A DNA stretch of 5,747 nucleotides from Acidaminococcales bacterium (lineage in GTDB: Bacteria; Bacillota; Negativicutes; Acidaminococcales; JAISLQ01). The position numbers were made by a program, and so were the translations under genes. The stretch lies in the NCBI GenBank assembly GCA_031275255.1, contig JAISPA010000117.1, positions 1 through 5,747 on the forward strand, in the 5' to 3' direction. The notes under the pieces were generated by a model that did not search any database, had not been told where the DNA came from, and saw nothing but the letters and a program-made list of their open reading frames with translations. Shown here piece by piece: positions 1 through 5,747 of this stretch (within the stretch, counting starts at the first letter, position 1; each line of letters starts with the position of its first letter).

Positions 1-1
1 C

Positions 2-454
2 CGCGCCTTTGCGGAATTTTCCGAGCCTCATTTTTACGGTAACGAAATTGTGGGCGTATGTATTTTGGGCGGTGCGGTGATTGATTGGATCATCAATAAA
101 GAACACGGCCTCAGCGGACTGGCGGGAGAATATCTGCCGGCCATCTTGCTCTCGCAGTTTATCGCGGCCGGCGTGGGTATTTTCTTGTACGCCCGCAAGT
201 TCGATAACGGCGGATGGTACGGCACATATGTCCCTGTTGTGAGCGCGGCCCCCTGGTGTGTGCTTGCGTTTGGCGCCGGACTTTTAAAAGTCATCTTTAT
301 ATCTGTACTGTCTGGGATTTTAGGCGCGCCGATCGCCTCTTCGCTGGGGGAAAATTTGCCTGAAGGTATTCACATCTTTATAGCCAACGTGATGGCAATG
401 GCGATTACCACAGCGATAGTGTGGGCGGTGATGGACATGATACCCTGGTTCTGA
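2..454 (+). CDS. C-terminal part of a polytopic membrane protein, family not recognised (5' truncated)
   Basis: The frame is open from the window edge, so this is the last 150 codons of a longer gene and its start lies outside. The GTG at 50 is internal and need not be a start. The visible protein is very hydrophobic, with likely membrane segments at about residues 45-63, 76-105 (one long or two short) and 124-147, separated by Gly/Pro-rich turns. Charged residues are few and cluster in the loop near 64-70 (ARKFDN). A conserved-looking stretch, GGWYGTYVPVVSAAP, sits at about 70-84. The gene ends 72 nt before the first permease gene on the same strand and may share its transcript. It looks like a transporter or channel-like integral membrane protein. 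It lacks the EAA loop of ABC permeases, and I cannot assign a family or substrate. Confidence 0.8.
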   Translation, partial: RAFAEFSEPHFYGNEIVGVCILGGAVIDWIINKEHGLSGLAGEYLPAILLSQFIAAGVGIFLYARKFDNGGWYGTYVPVVSAAPWCVLAFGAGLLKVIFISVLSGILGAPIASSLGENLPEGIHIFIANVMAMAITTAIVWAVMDMIPWF

Positions 455-513
455 CGGGGAATCATTAGGATAGGAGAGGGAATTCGCGGGGAAAAACAGC
501 AAAATTGGTTTGT

Positions 514-518
514 GGGAG
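514..518 (+). promoter_or_regulatory. Ribosome binding site deciding the start of the first permease gene
   Basis: GGGAG lies 8 nt upstream of the ATG at 527. The longer candidate beginning at GTG 512 has no Shine-Dalgarno at a usable distance. It would also add five residues ahead of the usual N-terminal pattern of a short basic stretch followed by the first membrane helix. A further GGAGAGG at 473-479 is over 30 nt from either start and has no suitable start codon near it. Confidence 0.65.
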
Positions 519-526
519 TGGTGTGC

Positions 527-1480
527 ATGGGTTTTATTATTCGCCGGCTGTTGGCGGCGCTGCCGGTCCTGTTTTTGGTCAGCGTGATGGTCTTTATGAT
601 GCTGCACATGCTGCCCGGCGATCCGGCCACGGTCATCCTGGGCGACGAGGCCACGCCGGAAGCGATTGCGGCCCTCAGGACAGAACTGGGGCTGGACAAG
701 CCTTTGTTGGCTCAATACCTTGACTGGGCGGGCAAGGTGTTTCAAGGCAACCTGGGACGCTCCCTGCTCGACCGGACGCCGGTGACCGAATTGATCTTGC
801 AGCGGCTGCCCGCGACCGCCGAGCTTATTGCCGGATCCTTTTTGGTCGCGCTGGCCATAGCCCTGCCCAGCGGCATAATCGCCGCCGCCAGGCCCAATCA
901 GGCGGCGGATCACATAGGAACGGCCGTATCCTTTATCGGCATGTCCATACCGCATTTTTGGCTGGGCATGATGTTCATAATGTTTTTCGCGGCCAGGCTC
1001 GGCTGGCTTCCGGCTTCCGGCTATGTTCCCTTCAGCGCCGACCCTTCGGCCAACCTGAAGGCCATGATCATGCCGATGGTAGCCACCGGGTTCAGGGAAT
1101 CGGCAATTCTCATGCGGATGATCAGAAGCTCGCTGCTGGAAGTAATGAACCTCGACTATATAAGGACGGCCAGAGCCAAAGGCCTGTCCACGCGCCGGGT
1201 GATTTTGGGGCACGCCCTGAAAAACTCTCTCATACCCGTCGTTACCACCAGCGGCATCATGATCGCGAGCCTGCTGGGCGGGCTGGTGATCACAGAAAGC
1301 ATTTTTTCCATTCCCGGTTACGGCAAACTCATCATCGACGCTATTTTCAGCCGCGATTATACGACCGTGCAGGGGGCGATCCTCGTCTCGGCGGTCATTG
1401 TCGTAGGCATAAATTTTATTGTCGATGTCCTTTACACGCTGATCGACCCGAGAATAAAGCTGGGCAAGGAGAACAACTGA
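527..1480 (+). CDS. dppB: Di/oligopeptide ABC transporter permease, DppB/OppB type
   Basis: This is one of two membrane subunits forming the channel of a peptide-class ABC importer in the cytoplasmic membrane. The protein has 317 residues, normal for DppB. It starts MGFIIRRLL, followed by a first membrane helix at about 9-28. The family hallmark PGDPA is at 30-34. A long extracytoplasmic segment follows, then five more hydrophobic helices. The cytoplasmic EAA loop that docks on the ATPase runs from about D210 (DYIRTARAKG, 210-219) to the proline near 238. The C-terminus IDPRIKLG is typical of the family. The stop codon is one base before the ATG of the second permease, so the two are probably translationally coupled. 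The family is clear, but the substrate (dipeptide, oligopeptide, glutathione or nickel) cannot be read from the permease alone. The dpp name is by similarity. Confidence 0.93.
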   Translation: MGFIIRRLLAALPVLFLVSVMVFMMLHMLPGDPATVILGDEATPEAIAALRTELGLDKPLLAQYLDWAGKVFQGNLGRSLLDRTPVTELILQRLPATAELIAGSFLVALAIALPSGIIAAARPNQAADHIGTAVSFIGMSIPHFWLGMMFIMFFAARLGWLPASGYVPFSADPSANLKAMIMPMVATGFRESAILMRMIRSSLLEVMNLDYIRTARAKGLSTRRVILGHALKNSLIPVVTTSGIMIASLLGGLVITESIFSIPGYGKLIIDAIFSRDYTTVQGAILVSAVIVVGINFIVDVLYTLIDPRIKLGKENN

Positions 1481-1481
1481 A

Positions 1482-2390
1482 ATGGGCGAATTGTTTGTGG
1501 ACGGCGAAACGGCCGCTTCCGATACGCAAGCGCAAGTTCGCCGGGTGTCGCTTGCCGGAAGTATTCTGCGGCGGTTCAGGAAAAATCATCAGGCGATGCT
1601 CGGCCTATTGATCATAGCCGTTTTAATCGCCGCCGCCTTGCTGGCGGATGTGATAGCGCCGTTTGACCCTGTTTTCGCGCAGGACTACGAAGCCATCCTC
1701 AAAGACCCCGGAGGAAAACACTTGCTGGGTACGGACGACTTGGGGCGCGACACCTTCTCCCGCCTTGTTTACGGCGCCAGGCTGACCATGCTGGCGGCCG
1801 TCATCCCGGTAACCATCGCCCTGCTCGTCGGCGTGCCGATAGGGCTTTTCACCGGATATGTGGGCGGCGCGCTGGATCACTGGGTGATCATGCGGCTGGT
1901 GGACGCTTTGCAGGCTTTCCCTTCCCTTATCCTGGCGCTGGCGATGGCGGCCGTTTTGGGCGGCGGCTTTACCAACGCCATGATCGCTATCGGGATAGGT
2001 TTCCTGCCGGCCTTTATAAGGATTACCCGCGCGCAGACGCTGGCGGTAAAAAACCTCGAATACGTACAGGCGGCGCGTTCTATCGGCGCCACCGAAAGAC
2101 GGATAACACTCTTTCACATCTTTCCCAATATTACCGCGACCCTGCTGGTGCAGACGACTTTGGCCATGGCTACGGCGATCATCGCCGAAGCGGGGCTTTC
2201 CTATATCGGGCTTGGCGCGAGTCCCGAGCAGCCCAGTTGGGGTTCCATGCTGCGCAACGCGCAAAGCTACCTCAATACACAGCCCTGGCTGGTGGTATGG
2301 CCCGGTCTTGCCATATCGGCGGTCGTCCTCGGCTTCAACCTGCTGGGAGACGGTCTGCGCCAGGCGCTTGACCCCAAGGCCAATAAATAA
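1482..2390 (+). CDS. dppC: Di/oligopeptide ABC transporter permease, DppC/OppC type
   Basis: This is the second channel subunit, 302 residues, pairing with the preceding permease. An N-terminal cytoplasmic tail of about 35 residues with a basic end (RRFRKNH, 30-36) leads into the first helix at about 39-60. This is the OppC N-terminal domain arrangement. The family motif GTDDLGRD is at 83-90. Further helices follow, with the EAA loop starting at E193-Y194 (EYVQAARSIGATERR). The late LSYIGLGASPEQPSWG block and the C-terminal LGDGLRQALDP are classic DppC features. The ATG at 1482 has an AAGGAG at 1466-1471, 10 nt upstream, which lies inside the end of the first permease gene. The next gene begins 22 nt after the stop. 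Identification to family is firm, but substrate specificity is not determined. Confidence 0.94.
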   Translation: MGELFVDGETAASDTQAQVRRVSLAGSILRRFRKNHQAMLGLLIIAVLIAAALLADVIAPFDPVFAQDYEAILKDPGGKHLLGTDDLGRDTFSRLVYGARLTMLAAVIPVTIALLVGVPIGLFTGYVGGALDHWVIMRLVDALQAFPSLILALAMAAVLGGGFTNAMIAIGIGFLPAFIRITRAQTLAVKNLEYVQAARSIGATERRITLFHIFPNITATLLVQTTLAMATAIIAEAGLSYIGLGASPEQPSWGSMLRNAQSYLNTQPWLVVWPGLAISAVVLGFNLLGDGLRQALDPKANK

Positions 2391-2412
2391 TAAAAAGAGA
2401 TGGTAAACCAAT

Positions 2413-4011
2413 ATGGATCATTTTTGCTACCCATATCCTTCCAGGAGAGAGGTGGTTTTCGCCAACAAAGGCATGGTTGCGACTTCGCAGCTATTGGCGG
2501 CGCAGGCGGGACTTCATATACTGCGCGCGGGCGGCAACGCCGTTGACGCCGCCGTGGCGGCCGCCGCCTGCCTGACGGTGGTAGAGCCGACGTCTAACGG
2601 CATCGGCGGCGACGCTTTCGCGCTGGTCTGGTCAAAAGGAAAATTGCATGGACTGAACGCCAGTGGGGCCGCCCCTTTCGGCCTTACCCTTGACATGATA
2701 AAAGAACGGGGCCTTGCGCAGATGCCGGACAGCGGCTGGCTGCCGGTAACCGTACCCGGCGCGCCCGCCGCCTGGGCCGCCCTGCATGAGCGGTTCGGCA
2801 AACTTTCTTTTGCCGGCCTTTTTGAGCCGGCGATCGAATACGCGCAAAACGGCTATCCGGTTTCGCCGGTAGTCAGCGGATTGTGGAAGGCCGCGCTGGC
2901 GCGCTTTAAACAGTGCGGCGGCGATGAATTTATACCCTGGTTCTCGACTTTCGCCCCGGCGGGGAAAGCGCCCGCGCCGGGCGAAACAATGCGGCTGCCC
3001 GGGCACGCCGCCTCCTTAAAGGCGATCGCGCAATCCAAGGCGCAGGACTTTTACCGGGGGGCGCTGGCGGTAAAAATAATTGACTTCGCCCAAAAAACCG
3101 GCGGCTATCTGCGCTTGCGCGACCTGGCGGAATTCACTCCGGAATGGGTGGACCCTATCGGCGTAAATTACCGCGGCTATGAAGTGTGGGAAATCCCGCC
3201 CAACGGGCACGGCCTGGTTACGCTTTTGGCGCTCAATATCCTGAAAGGCTTTGACTTTGACGCCAAAGAAAGCGTGGATACTTATCACCGGCAGATGGAA
3301 GCCATTAAGCTGGCGTTTGCCGACGGATTGAAATACATCGGCGACCCGCGGTTCATGCAGGTTTCCGTGGCCGAACTTTTATCCGGCGATTACGCCGCCG
3401 AACGCCGAAAACTCATCGGCGCCGAAGCCTTGACGCCCGCCGCCGGGGCTTTCGGCGGCGGCGGCACGGTGTATCTGGCCACCGCTGACGGCGAGGGGAA
3501 TATGGTCTCTTATATTCAAAGCAATTACAAAGGATTCGGTTCGGGCCTGGTCGTACCCGATACGGGCATAGCGCTGCAAGACCGGGGCGCCAATTTCTCC
3601 CTTGTACCCGGGTCTGCCAATTGTTTCGCGCCCGGCAAAAAACCTTACCATACGATAATTCCCGGCTTCCTGACCAAAAACGGGCAGCCGGTCGGCCCTT
3701 TCGGCGTCATGGGCGCTTTTATGCAGCCGCAGGGCCATTTGCAGGTGGTTGTCAGCACCGCCGATTTTCTGCTCAATCCGCAGGCGGCGCTTGACGCCCC
3801 GCGCTGGCAGTGGACAAGCGGCAAAACCATCCAGGTGGAACCGCAATTTCCCGATCATATAGCGGAGGCGCTGTTTCGCCGCGGGCATGACATCGTCAGG
3901 ACAATCGACGGCCAGGCTATGGGCCGGGGGCAAATCATCTGGCGGGACGCCGGCGGGACGCTTATGGGTGCAACGGAACCGCGCGCCGGCGGCGCGGTTT
4001 GCGCCTGGTAA
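2413..4011 (+). CDS. Gamma-glutamyltransferase-family Ntn-hydrolase, cytoplasmic YwrD-like type
   Basis: Members of this family are made as one chain that cuts itself before a threonine, which then becomes the N-terminal nucleophile of the small subunit. Here the GGGG-T-VY junction places that threonine at T352, predicting subunits of about 351 and 181 residues. The protein has 532 residues. The N-terminus (MDHFCYPYPSRREVVFANKGMVATS) has no signal peptide, so a cytoplasmic location is inferred, unlike periplasmic E. coli GGT. Family blocks include GGNAVDAAVAAA near 40-50, VEPTSNGIGGDAF near 57-69, PYHTIIPG at 411-418 and MGAFMQPQGH at 433-442. The last two fit YwrD-like proteins. Several gamma-glutamyl-binding residues of E. 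coli GGT appear replaced (see findings), so transferase activity on glutathione is not assured. Alternatives are an amidase or acylase for other imported compounds. The Shine-Dalgarno is weak (GAGATGG near 2397-2403). The gene lies between the permease and ATPase genes of a peptide importer, suggesting it processes the imported substrate. Confidence 0.88.
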   Translation: MDHFCYPYPSRREVVFANKGMVATSQLLAAQAGLHILRAGGNAVDAAVAAAACLTVVEPTSNGIGGDAFALVWSKGKLHGLNASGAAPFGLTLDMIKERGLAQMPDSGWLPVTVPGAPAAWAALHERFGKLSFAGLFEPAIEYAQNGYPVSPVVSGLWKAALARFKQCGGDEFIPWFSTFAPAGKAPAPGETMRLPGHAASLKAIAQSKAQDFYRGALAVKIIDFAQKTGGYLRLRDLAEFTPEWVDPIGVNYRGYEVWEIPPNGHGLVTLLALNILKGFDFDAKESVDTYHRQMEAIKLAFADGLKYIGDPRFMQVSVAELLSGDYAAERRKLIGAEALTPAAGAFGGGGTVYLATADGEGNMVSYIQSNYKGFGSGLVVPDTGIALQDRGANFSLVPGSANCFAPGKKPYHTIIPGFLTKNGQPVGPFGVMGAFMQPQGHLQVVVSTADFLLNPQAALDAPRWQWTSGKTIQVEPQFPDHIAEALFRRGHDIVRTIDGQAMGRGQIIWRDAGGTLMGATEPRAGGAVCAW

Positions 4012-4014
4012 TAC
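4009..4014 (+). repeat. Left copy of 6-bp direct repeat (possible target site duplication)
   Basis: TAATAC here is repeated exactly at 4220-4225. The two copies bracket the inverted-repeat element. The first three bases are the stop codon of the GGT-family gene, so the presumed insertion left the coding frame intact. Confidence 0.55.
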
Positions 4015-4069
4015 TGCTCCCCGGCTAAAATCGCGGCCTCTTTGCGGCTGATTTGCCGCCCTGCGAGGC
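4014..4069 (+). repeat. Left arm of the inverted repeat
   Basis: The outer 19 bases, CTGCTCCCCGGCTAAAATC (4014-4032), pair with 4199-4217 with a single mismatch (C4017 against A4214). Further in, TTTGCG, TGATTTGCC and GCGAGGC recur in the same order as in the reverse complement of the right arm. This arm can also fold locally: GCCTC (4036-4040) with GAGGC (4065-4069), enclosing GCGGC (4044-4048) with GCCGC (4055-4059). Confidence 0.7.
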
Positions 4070-4219
4070 GCAAAACGCAGGCAATATTCGTAGAGGCGGG
4101 GCTTGTGCAATCCAAGGATGGATAAATGCCGGGCACGCCACGGACGGCTGGTACCCGGCCTCGCCCGCGTGGCAAATCATCTCGCAAATTTTATCCATGA
4201 TTTTAGCCGGGGAACAGCC
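4015..4219. mobile_element. MITE-like non-coding element with long imperfect terminal inverted repeats
   Basis: The region between the GGT-family gene and the next ATPase gene is a 205-bp imperfect palindrome with no convincing gene inside. Its outer arms match in inverted order in four colinear blocks. These are 4019-4032 with 4199-4212 (14 of 14), 4041-4046 with 4183-4188 (6 of 6), 4049-4057 with 4171-4179 (9 of 9), and 4063-4069 with 4158-4164 (7 of 7). The gaps between blocks differ by at most two bases. A perfect TAATAC direct repeat lies at both outer edges. Small size, terminal inverted repeats, flanking direct repeats and absence of a transposase are the hallmarks of a miniature inverted-repeat element. 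The ends are offset by about two bases between the arms, so exact termini are uncertain. A structured intergenic RNA of non-mobile origin is the main alternative. Confidence 0.6.
4158..4217 (-). repeat. Right arm of the inverted repeat
   Basis: Read on the minus strand it begins CTGTTCCCCGGCTAAAATC and then carries TTTGCG, TGATTTGCC and GCGAGGC in the same order as the left arm, with a few inserted bases. A local alternative stem pairs GCCGGG (4128-4133) in the central part with CCCGGC (4154-4159) at the inner edge of this arm. Confidence 0.7.
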
Positions 4220-4225
4220 TAATAC
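4220..4225 (+). repeat. Right copy of 6-bp direct repeat (possible target site duplication)
   Basis: This is an exact second copy of TAATAC, two bases beyond the outermost paired base of the right arm. Collapsing this copy with the left one removes 211 bp. It leaves about 30 nt between the ggt stop and the next start codon. Confidence 0.55.
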
Positions 4226-4238
4226 AATCATAAAACGC

Positions 4239-4247
4239 AGGGGGTGA
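4239..4247 (+). promoter_or_regulatory. Strong ribosome binding site deciding the start of the DppD-like gene
   Basis: AGGGGGTGA closely resembles the ideal AGGAGGTGA and ends 5 nt before the ATG at 4253. The longer in-frame alternative, GTG at 4244, lies inside this site and so is unlikely to be the start. The site lies outside the inverted-repeat element, downstream of its right direct repeat. Confidence 0.75.
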
Positions 4248-4252
4248 AAAAT

Positions 4253-5239
4253 ATGCCGGAAATCATTTTGGATATCCGCGGGCTGAAAACACAGTTCAAA
4301 AACGAAGAACGCGTCATTCCCGCCGTTGACGGAATAAGCGTAACAGTACACGCCCGCGAAACCGTCGGCATAGTCGGCGAGTCCGGCTGCGGTAAAAGCG
4401 CCGCGTCCCTGTCCGTCATGCGTCTTTTGCCGGAAAATAGCGCAACCGTCGCCGCCGGGGAAATTCTTTTCAAAGGCCGGGATATTCTCCGCTGCAGCGA
4501 AGCGCAAATGCAAAAATTGCGCGGCAAAGACATCGCCATGATTTTCCAGGACCCCATGACCTCGCTCAATCCCGTCTACACCATCGGCCGGCAATTGACC
4601 GAGGGGATTGAGTTGCATTTGGGCTGCGGCAAGAAAGAGGCGCGCGAACACGCTCTGGAAATGCTGCGCAAGGTCAGGATTCCGCGTCCTGAGCAAATAA
4701 TAAAAGATTACCCGCATCAACTTTCCGGCGGTATGCGGCAAAGAGTGATGATTGCTATGGCGCTCGCCTGCTCGCCGGAACTTTTGATCGCCGACGAACC
4801 CACGACCGCCCTTGACGTTACGGTGCAGGCGCAGATACTGGACTTGATGAACGACCTCAAAGAAAGGGAGAAGACCGCTATAATCATGATCACTCATGAT
4901 CTTGGCGTCATAGCGCAAATGTGTCAGACCGTTTACGTCATGTACGCCGGCCAGATCGTGGAAAACGCGGACATCGGGGGCATCCTGGACGAACCTTTGC
5001 ATCCTTATACGCAAGGGCTTATGGCTTCCATGCCGGAAAACAACGAAGACGCCGTCAGGCTGTGCTGTATTCCCGGCAATGTCCCTTTGCCCGGCACAAT
5101 CAGGCAGGGATGCCGGTTTTTCGCCCGCTGCGCCCAAAAACAGGGCGAATGTGCGCGGCGGGAACCGCCGCTTTTCGCGGCCGGGGAGAATCGCCTGGTG
5201 CGCTGCTGGCGGTTTCAAGCGGAAGGGACGGTAAACTGA
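4253..5239 (+). CDS. dppD: Di/oligopeptide ABC transporter ATP-binding protein, DppD/OppD type
   Basis: This is a cytoplasmic ATPase that powers the peptide importer with its DppF-like partner. The protein has 328 residues, normal for DppD. All nucleotide-binding motifs are present: Walker A GESGCGKS at 42-49, Q-loop around Q99 ([11 protein letters not shown]), signature LSGGMRQR at 157-164, Walker B LLIADEP at 177-183 with the D-loop at 186-188, and the H-loop histidine H215. The C-terminal peptide-transporter domain begins near PLHPYTQGL. It carries four cysteines, C287, C293, C300 and C318. Related OppD/DppD proteins are reported to hold a [4Fe-4S] cluster with cysteines in this domain, and binding here is inferred from the pattern. 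The stop overlaps the next start by one base (TGATG). The gene follows the inverted-repeat element and has its own strong ribosome binding site. The dpp name is by similarity. Confidence 0.94.
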   Translation: MPEIILDIRGLKTQFKNEERVIPAVDGISVTVHARETVGIVGESGCGKSAASLSVMRLLPENSATVAAGEILFKGRDILRCSEAQMQKLRGKDIAMIFQDPMTSLNPVYTIGRQLTEGIELHLGCGKKEAREHALEMLRKVRIPRPEQIIKDYPHQLSGGMRQRVMIAMALACSPELLIADEPTTALDVTVQAQILDLMNDLKEREKTAIIMITHDLGVIAQMCQTVYVMYAGQIVENADIGGILDEPLHPYTQGLMASMPENNEDAVRLCCIPGNVPLPGTIRQGCRFFARCAQKQGECARREPPLFAAGENRLVRCWRFQAEGTVN

Positions 5240-5747
5240 TGGACAACAATCTGCTGGTATCGGTCAAAAATATCAAAAAATATTTCCCCATCCGCTCGAC
5301 CGGGCTTTTTGCCAGGACTTTAGGCCATGTGAAGGCTGTCGACGGCATTTCCTTCAACATGTATAAAGGCGACACCCTGGGCATAGTCGGCGAATCAGGC
5401 TGCGGCAAATCCACTATGGGACGCGTTCTGGTCAACCTGCTTGAACCGACGGAGGGAGAAGTCATCTTCGACTGGCAAAGCCTGTCCGCCCTGAACAAAA
5501 AGGAAATGCGCAAAATGAGACGGCGCATGCAGTTTGTCTTTCAGGACCCCTACGCTTCGCTCAACCCGCGCATGACCGTCGGCGCCGCTTTGAAAGAACC
5601 GCTTGTTATCCATAACCTGGGCGGCGACGCGGAACGCGGGGAAACAATCGCAAAATTGCTGGCCACCGTGGGGCTTGACTGGCGGCACGCCGATTACTAC
5701 CCGCATGAATTTTCCGGCGGGCAAAGGCAGCGCATCGCCATCGCCCG
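5239..5747 (+). CDS. dppF: Di/oligopeptide ABC transporter ATP-binding protein, DppF/OppF type (3' truncated)
   Basis: This is the second ATPase of the importer, cut by the window end after 169 complete codons of an expected 310-330. The start ATG overlaps the previous stop in TGATG, which suggests translational coupling. GGAAGGG at 5221-5227 sits 11 nt upstream. The N-terminus has the OppF/DppF insertion (KYFPIRSTGLFARTLGHVKAVDG) before the nucleotide-binding core. Walker [10 protein letters not shown] is at 51-59. The Q-loop is at Q102 within FVFQDPYASLNPR, the usual DppF wording. The signature FSGGQRQR is at 158-165. Walker B, the H-loop and the C-terminal domain lie beyond the window. No frameshift or internal stop is seen in the visible part. 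Confidence 0.93.
   Translation, partial: MDNNLLVSVKNIKKYFPIRSTGLFARTLGHVKAVDGISFNMYKGDTLGIVGESGCGKSTMGRVLVNLLEPTEGEVIFDWQSLSALNKKEMRKMRRRMQFVFQDPYASLNPRMTVGAALKEPLVIHNLGGDAERGETIAKLLATVGLDWRHADYYPHEFSGGQRQRIAIA

Noticed and set aside
443..459. Possible hairpin (CCC/GGG) at the end of the upstream membrane protein gene as a terminator
   Set aside because: The stem would be only three or four pairs and no T-run follows, so it is too weak to call an intrinsic terminator.
455..526. Possible promoter for the importer operon
   Set aside because: I see no convincing -35/-10 pair with proper spacing in this 72-nt gap, so transcription may come from further upstream.
512..526. GTG at 512 as the start of the first permease
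   Set aside because: The ATG at 527 has the GGGAG site at the right distance and gives the typical DppB N-terminus, whereas the GTG has no ribosome binding site.
320..1213. 297-codon open frame on the minus strand opposite the first permease gene
   Set aside because: The translation is low-complexity, rich in Gly, Arg, His and Gln, with no domain, and it overlaps a clear permease on the other strand. It is a codon-bias shadow.
3379..4110. 243-codon open frame on the minus strand opposite the end of the GGT-family gene
   Set aside because: It is antisense to conserved catalytic blocks of the GGT-family gene, and its translation is Arg/Ala-rich without a recognisable family.
4025..4198. 57-codon minus-strand frame starting at the ATG at 4198 within the right arm (MDKICEMICHAGEAG...)
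   Set aside because: It spans almost the whole element and begins with an ATG, but no Shine-Dalgarno precedes it and the palindrome itself explains the lack of stops. It would deserve reconsideration only if other genomic copies keep this frame open.
4053..4247. 64-codon plus-strand open frame inside the inverted-repeat element
   Set aside because: It has a non-ATG start, no good ribosome binding site and an unremarkable composition. It spans the palindrome, the flanking repeat and the dppD ribosome binding site, so it is unlikely to be a gene.
4025..5218. 397-codon open frame on the minus strand opposite the DppD-like gene and the inverted-repeat element
   Set aside because: It lies antisense to a gene with complete ABC ATPase motifs, its translation is Arg/His/Pro-rich with no recognisable domain, and long antisense frames are common in GC-rich DNA.

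Overview
This window holds most of one plus-strand operon for an ABC-type di/oligopeptide importer, with a gamma-glutamyltransferase-family gene in its middle. The genes are tightly packed, have recognisable Shine-Dalgarno sequences and are GC-rich. The GGT-family protein is of the short, leaderless type I associate with Bacillus YwrD. Together these suggest a Bacillota-like bacterium, perhaps one of the higher-GC Negativicutes. That placement is an inference from style and remembered similarity, and the sequence has no phylogenetic marker to confirm it.

Layout: (1) 2-454, the C-terminal 150 codons of a polytopic membrane protein I do not recognise. (2) 455-526, a 72-nt gap with no clear promoter or terminator. 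(3) 527-1480 and 1482-2390, the two permease subunits (DppB-like and DppC-like). (4) 2413-4011, a cytoplasmic YwrD-like member of the gamma-glutamyltransferase (Ntn-hydrolase) family. (5) About 4015-4219, a non-coding imperfect palindrome flanked by a 6-bp direct repeat, read here as a MITE-like insertion directly after the ggt stop codon. (6) 4253-5239, a DppD-like ATPase with a C-terminal cysteine set. (7) 5239 to the window end, a DppF-like ATPase cut off just after its ABC signature.

How the genes work together: the two permeases form the membrane channel and the two ATPases drive it. No substrate-binding protein gene lies in the window, so it must be outside or supplied in trans. The GGT-family enzyme has no signal peptide, so it would act on imported material in the cytoplasm. 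The simplest model is import of small peptides or gamma-glutamyl compounds followed by intracellular cleavage. However, several residues that bind the gamma-glutamyl group in classical GGT differ here, so the true substrate may not be a gamma-glutamyl compound.

The most noteworthy item is the roughly 205-bp inverted-repeat element. Removing it together with one copy of the 6-bp repeat leaves about 30 nt between ggt and dppD, which is typical operon spacing. This supports the idea that a compact B-C-ggt-D-F operon was interrupted by a small mobile element.
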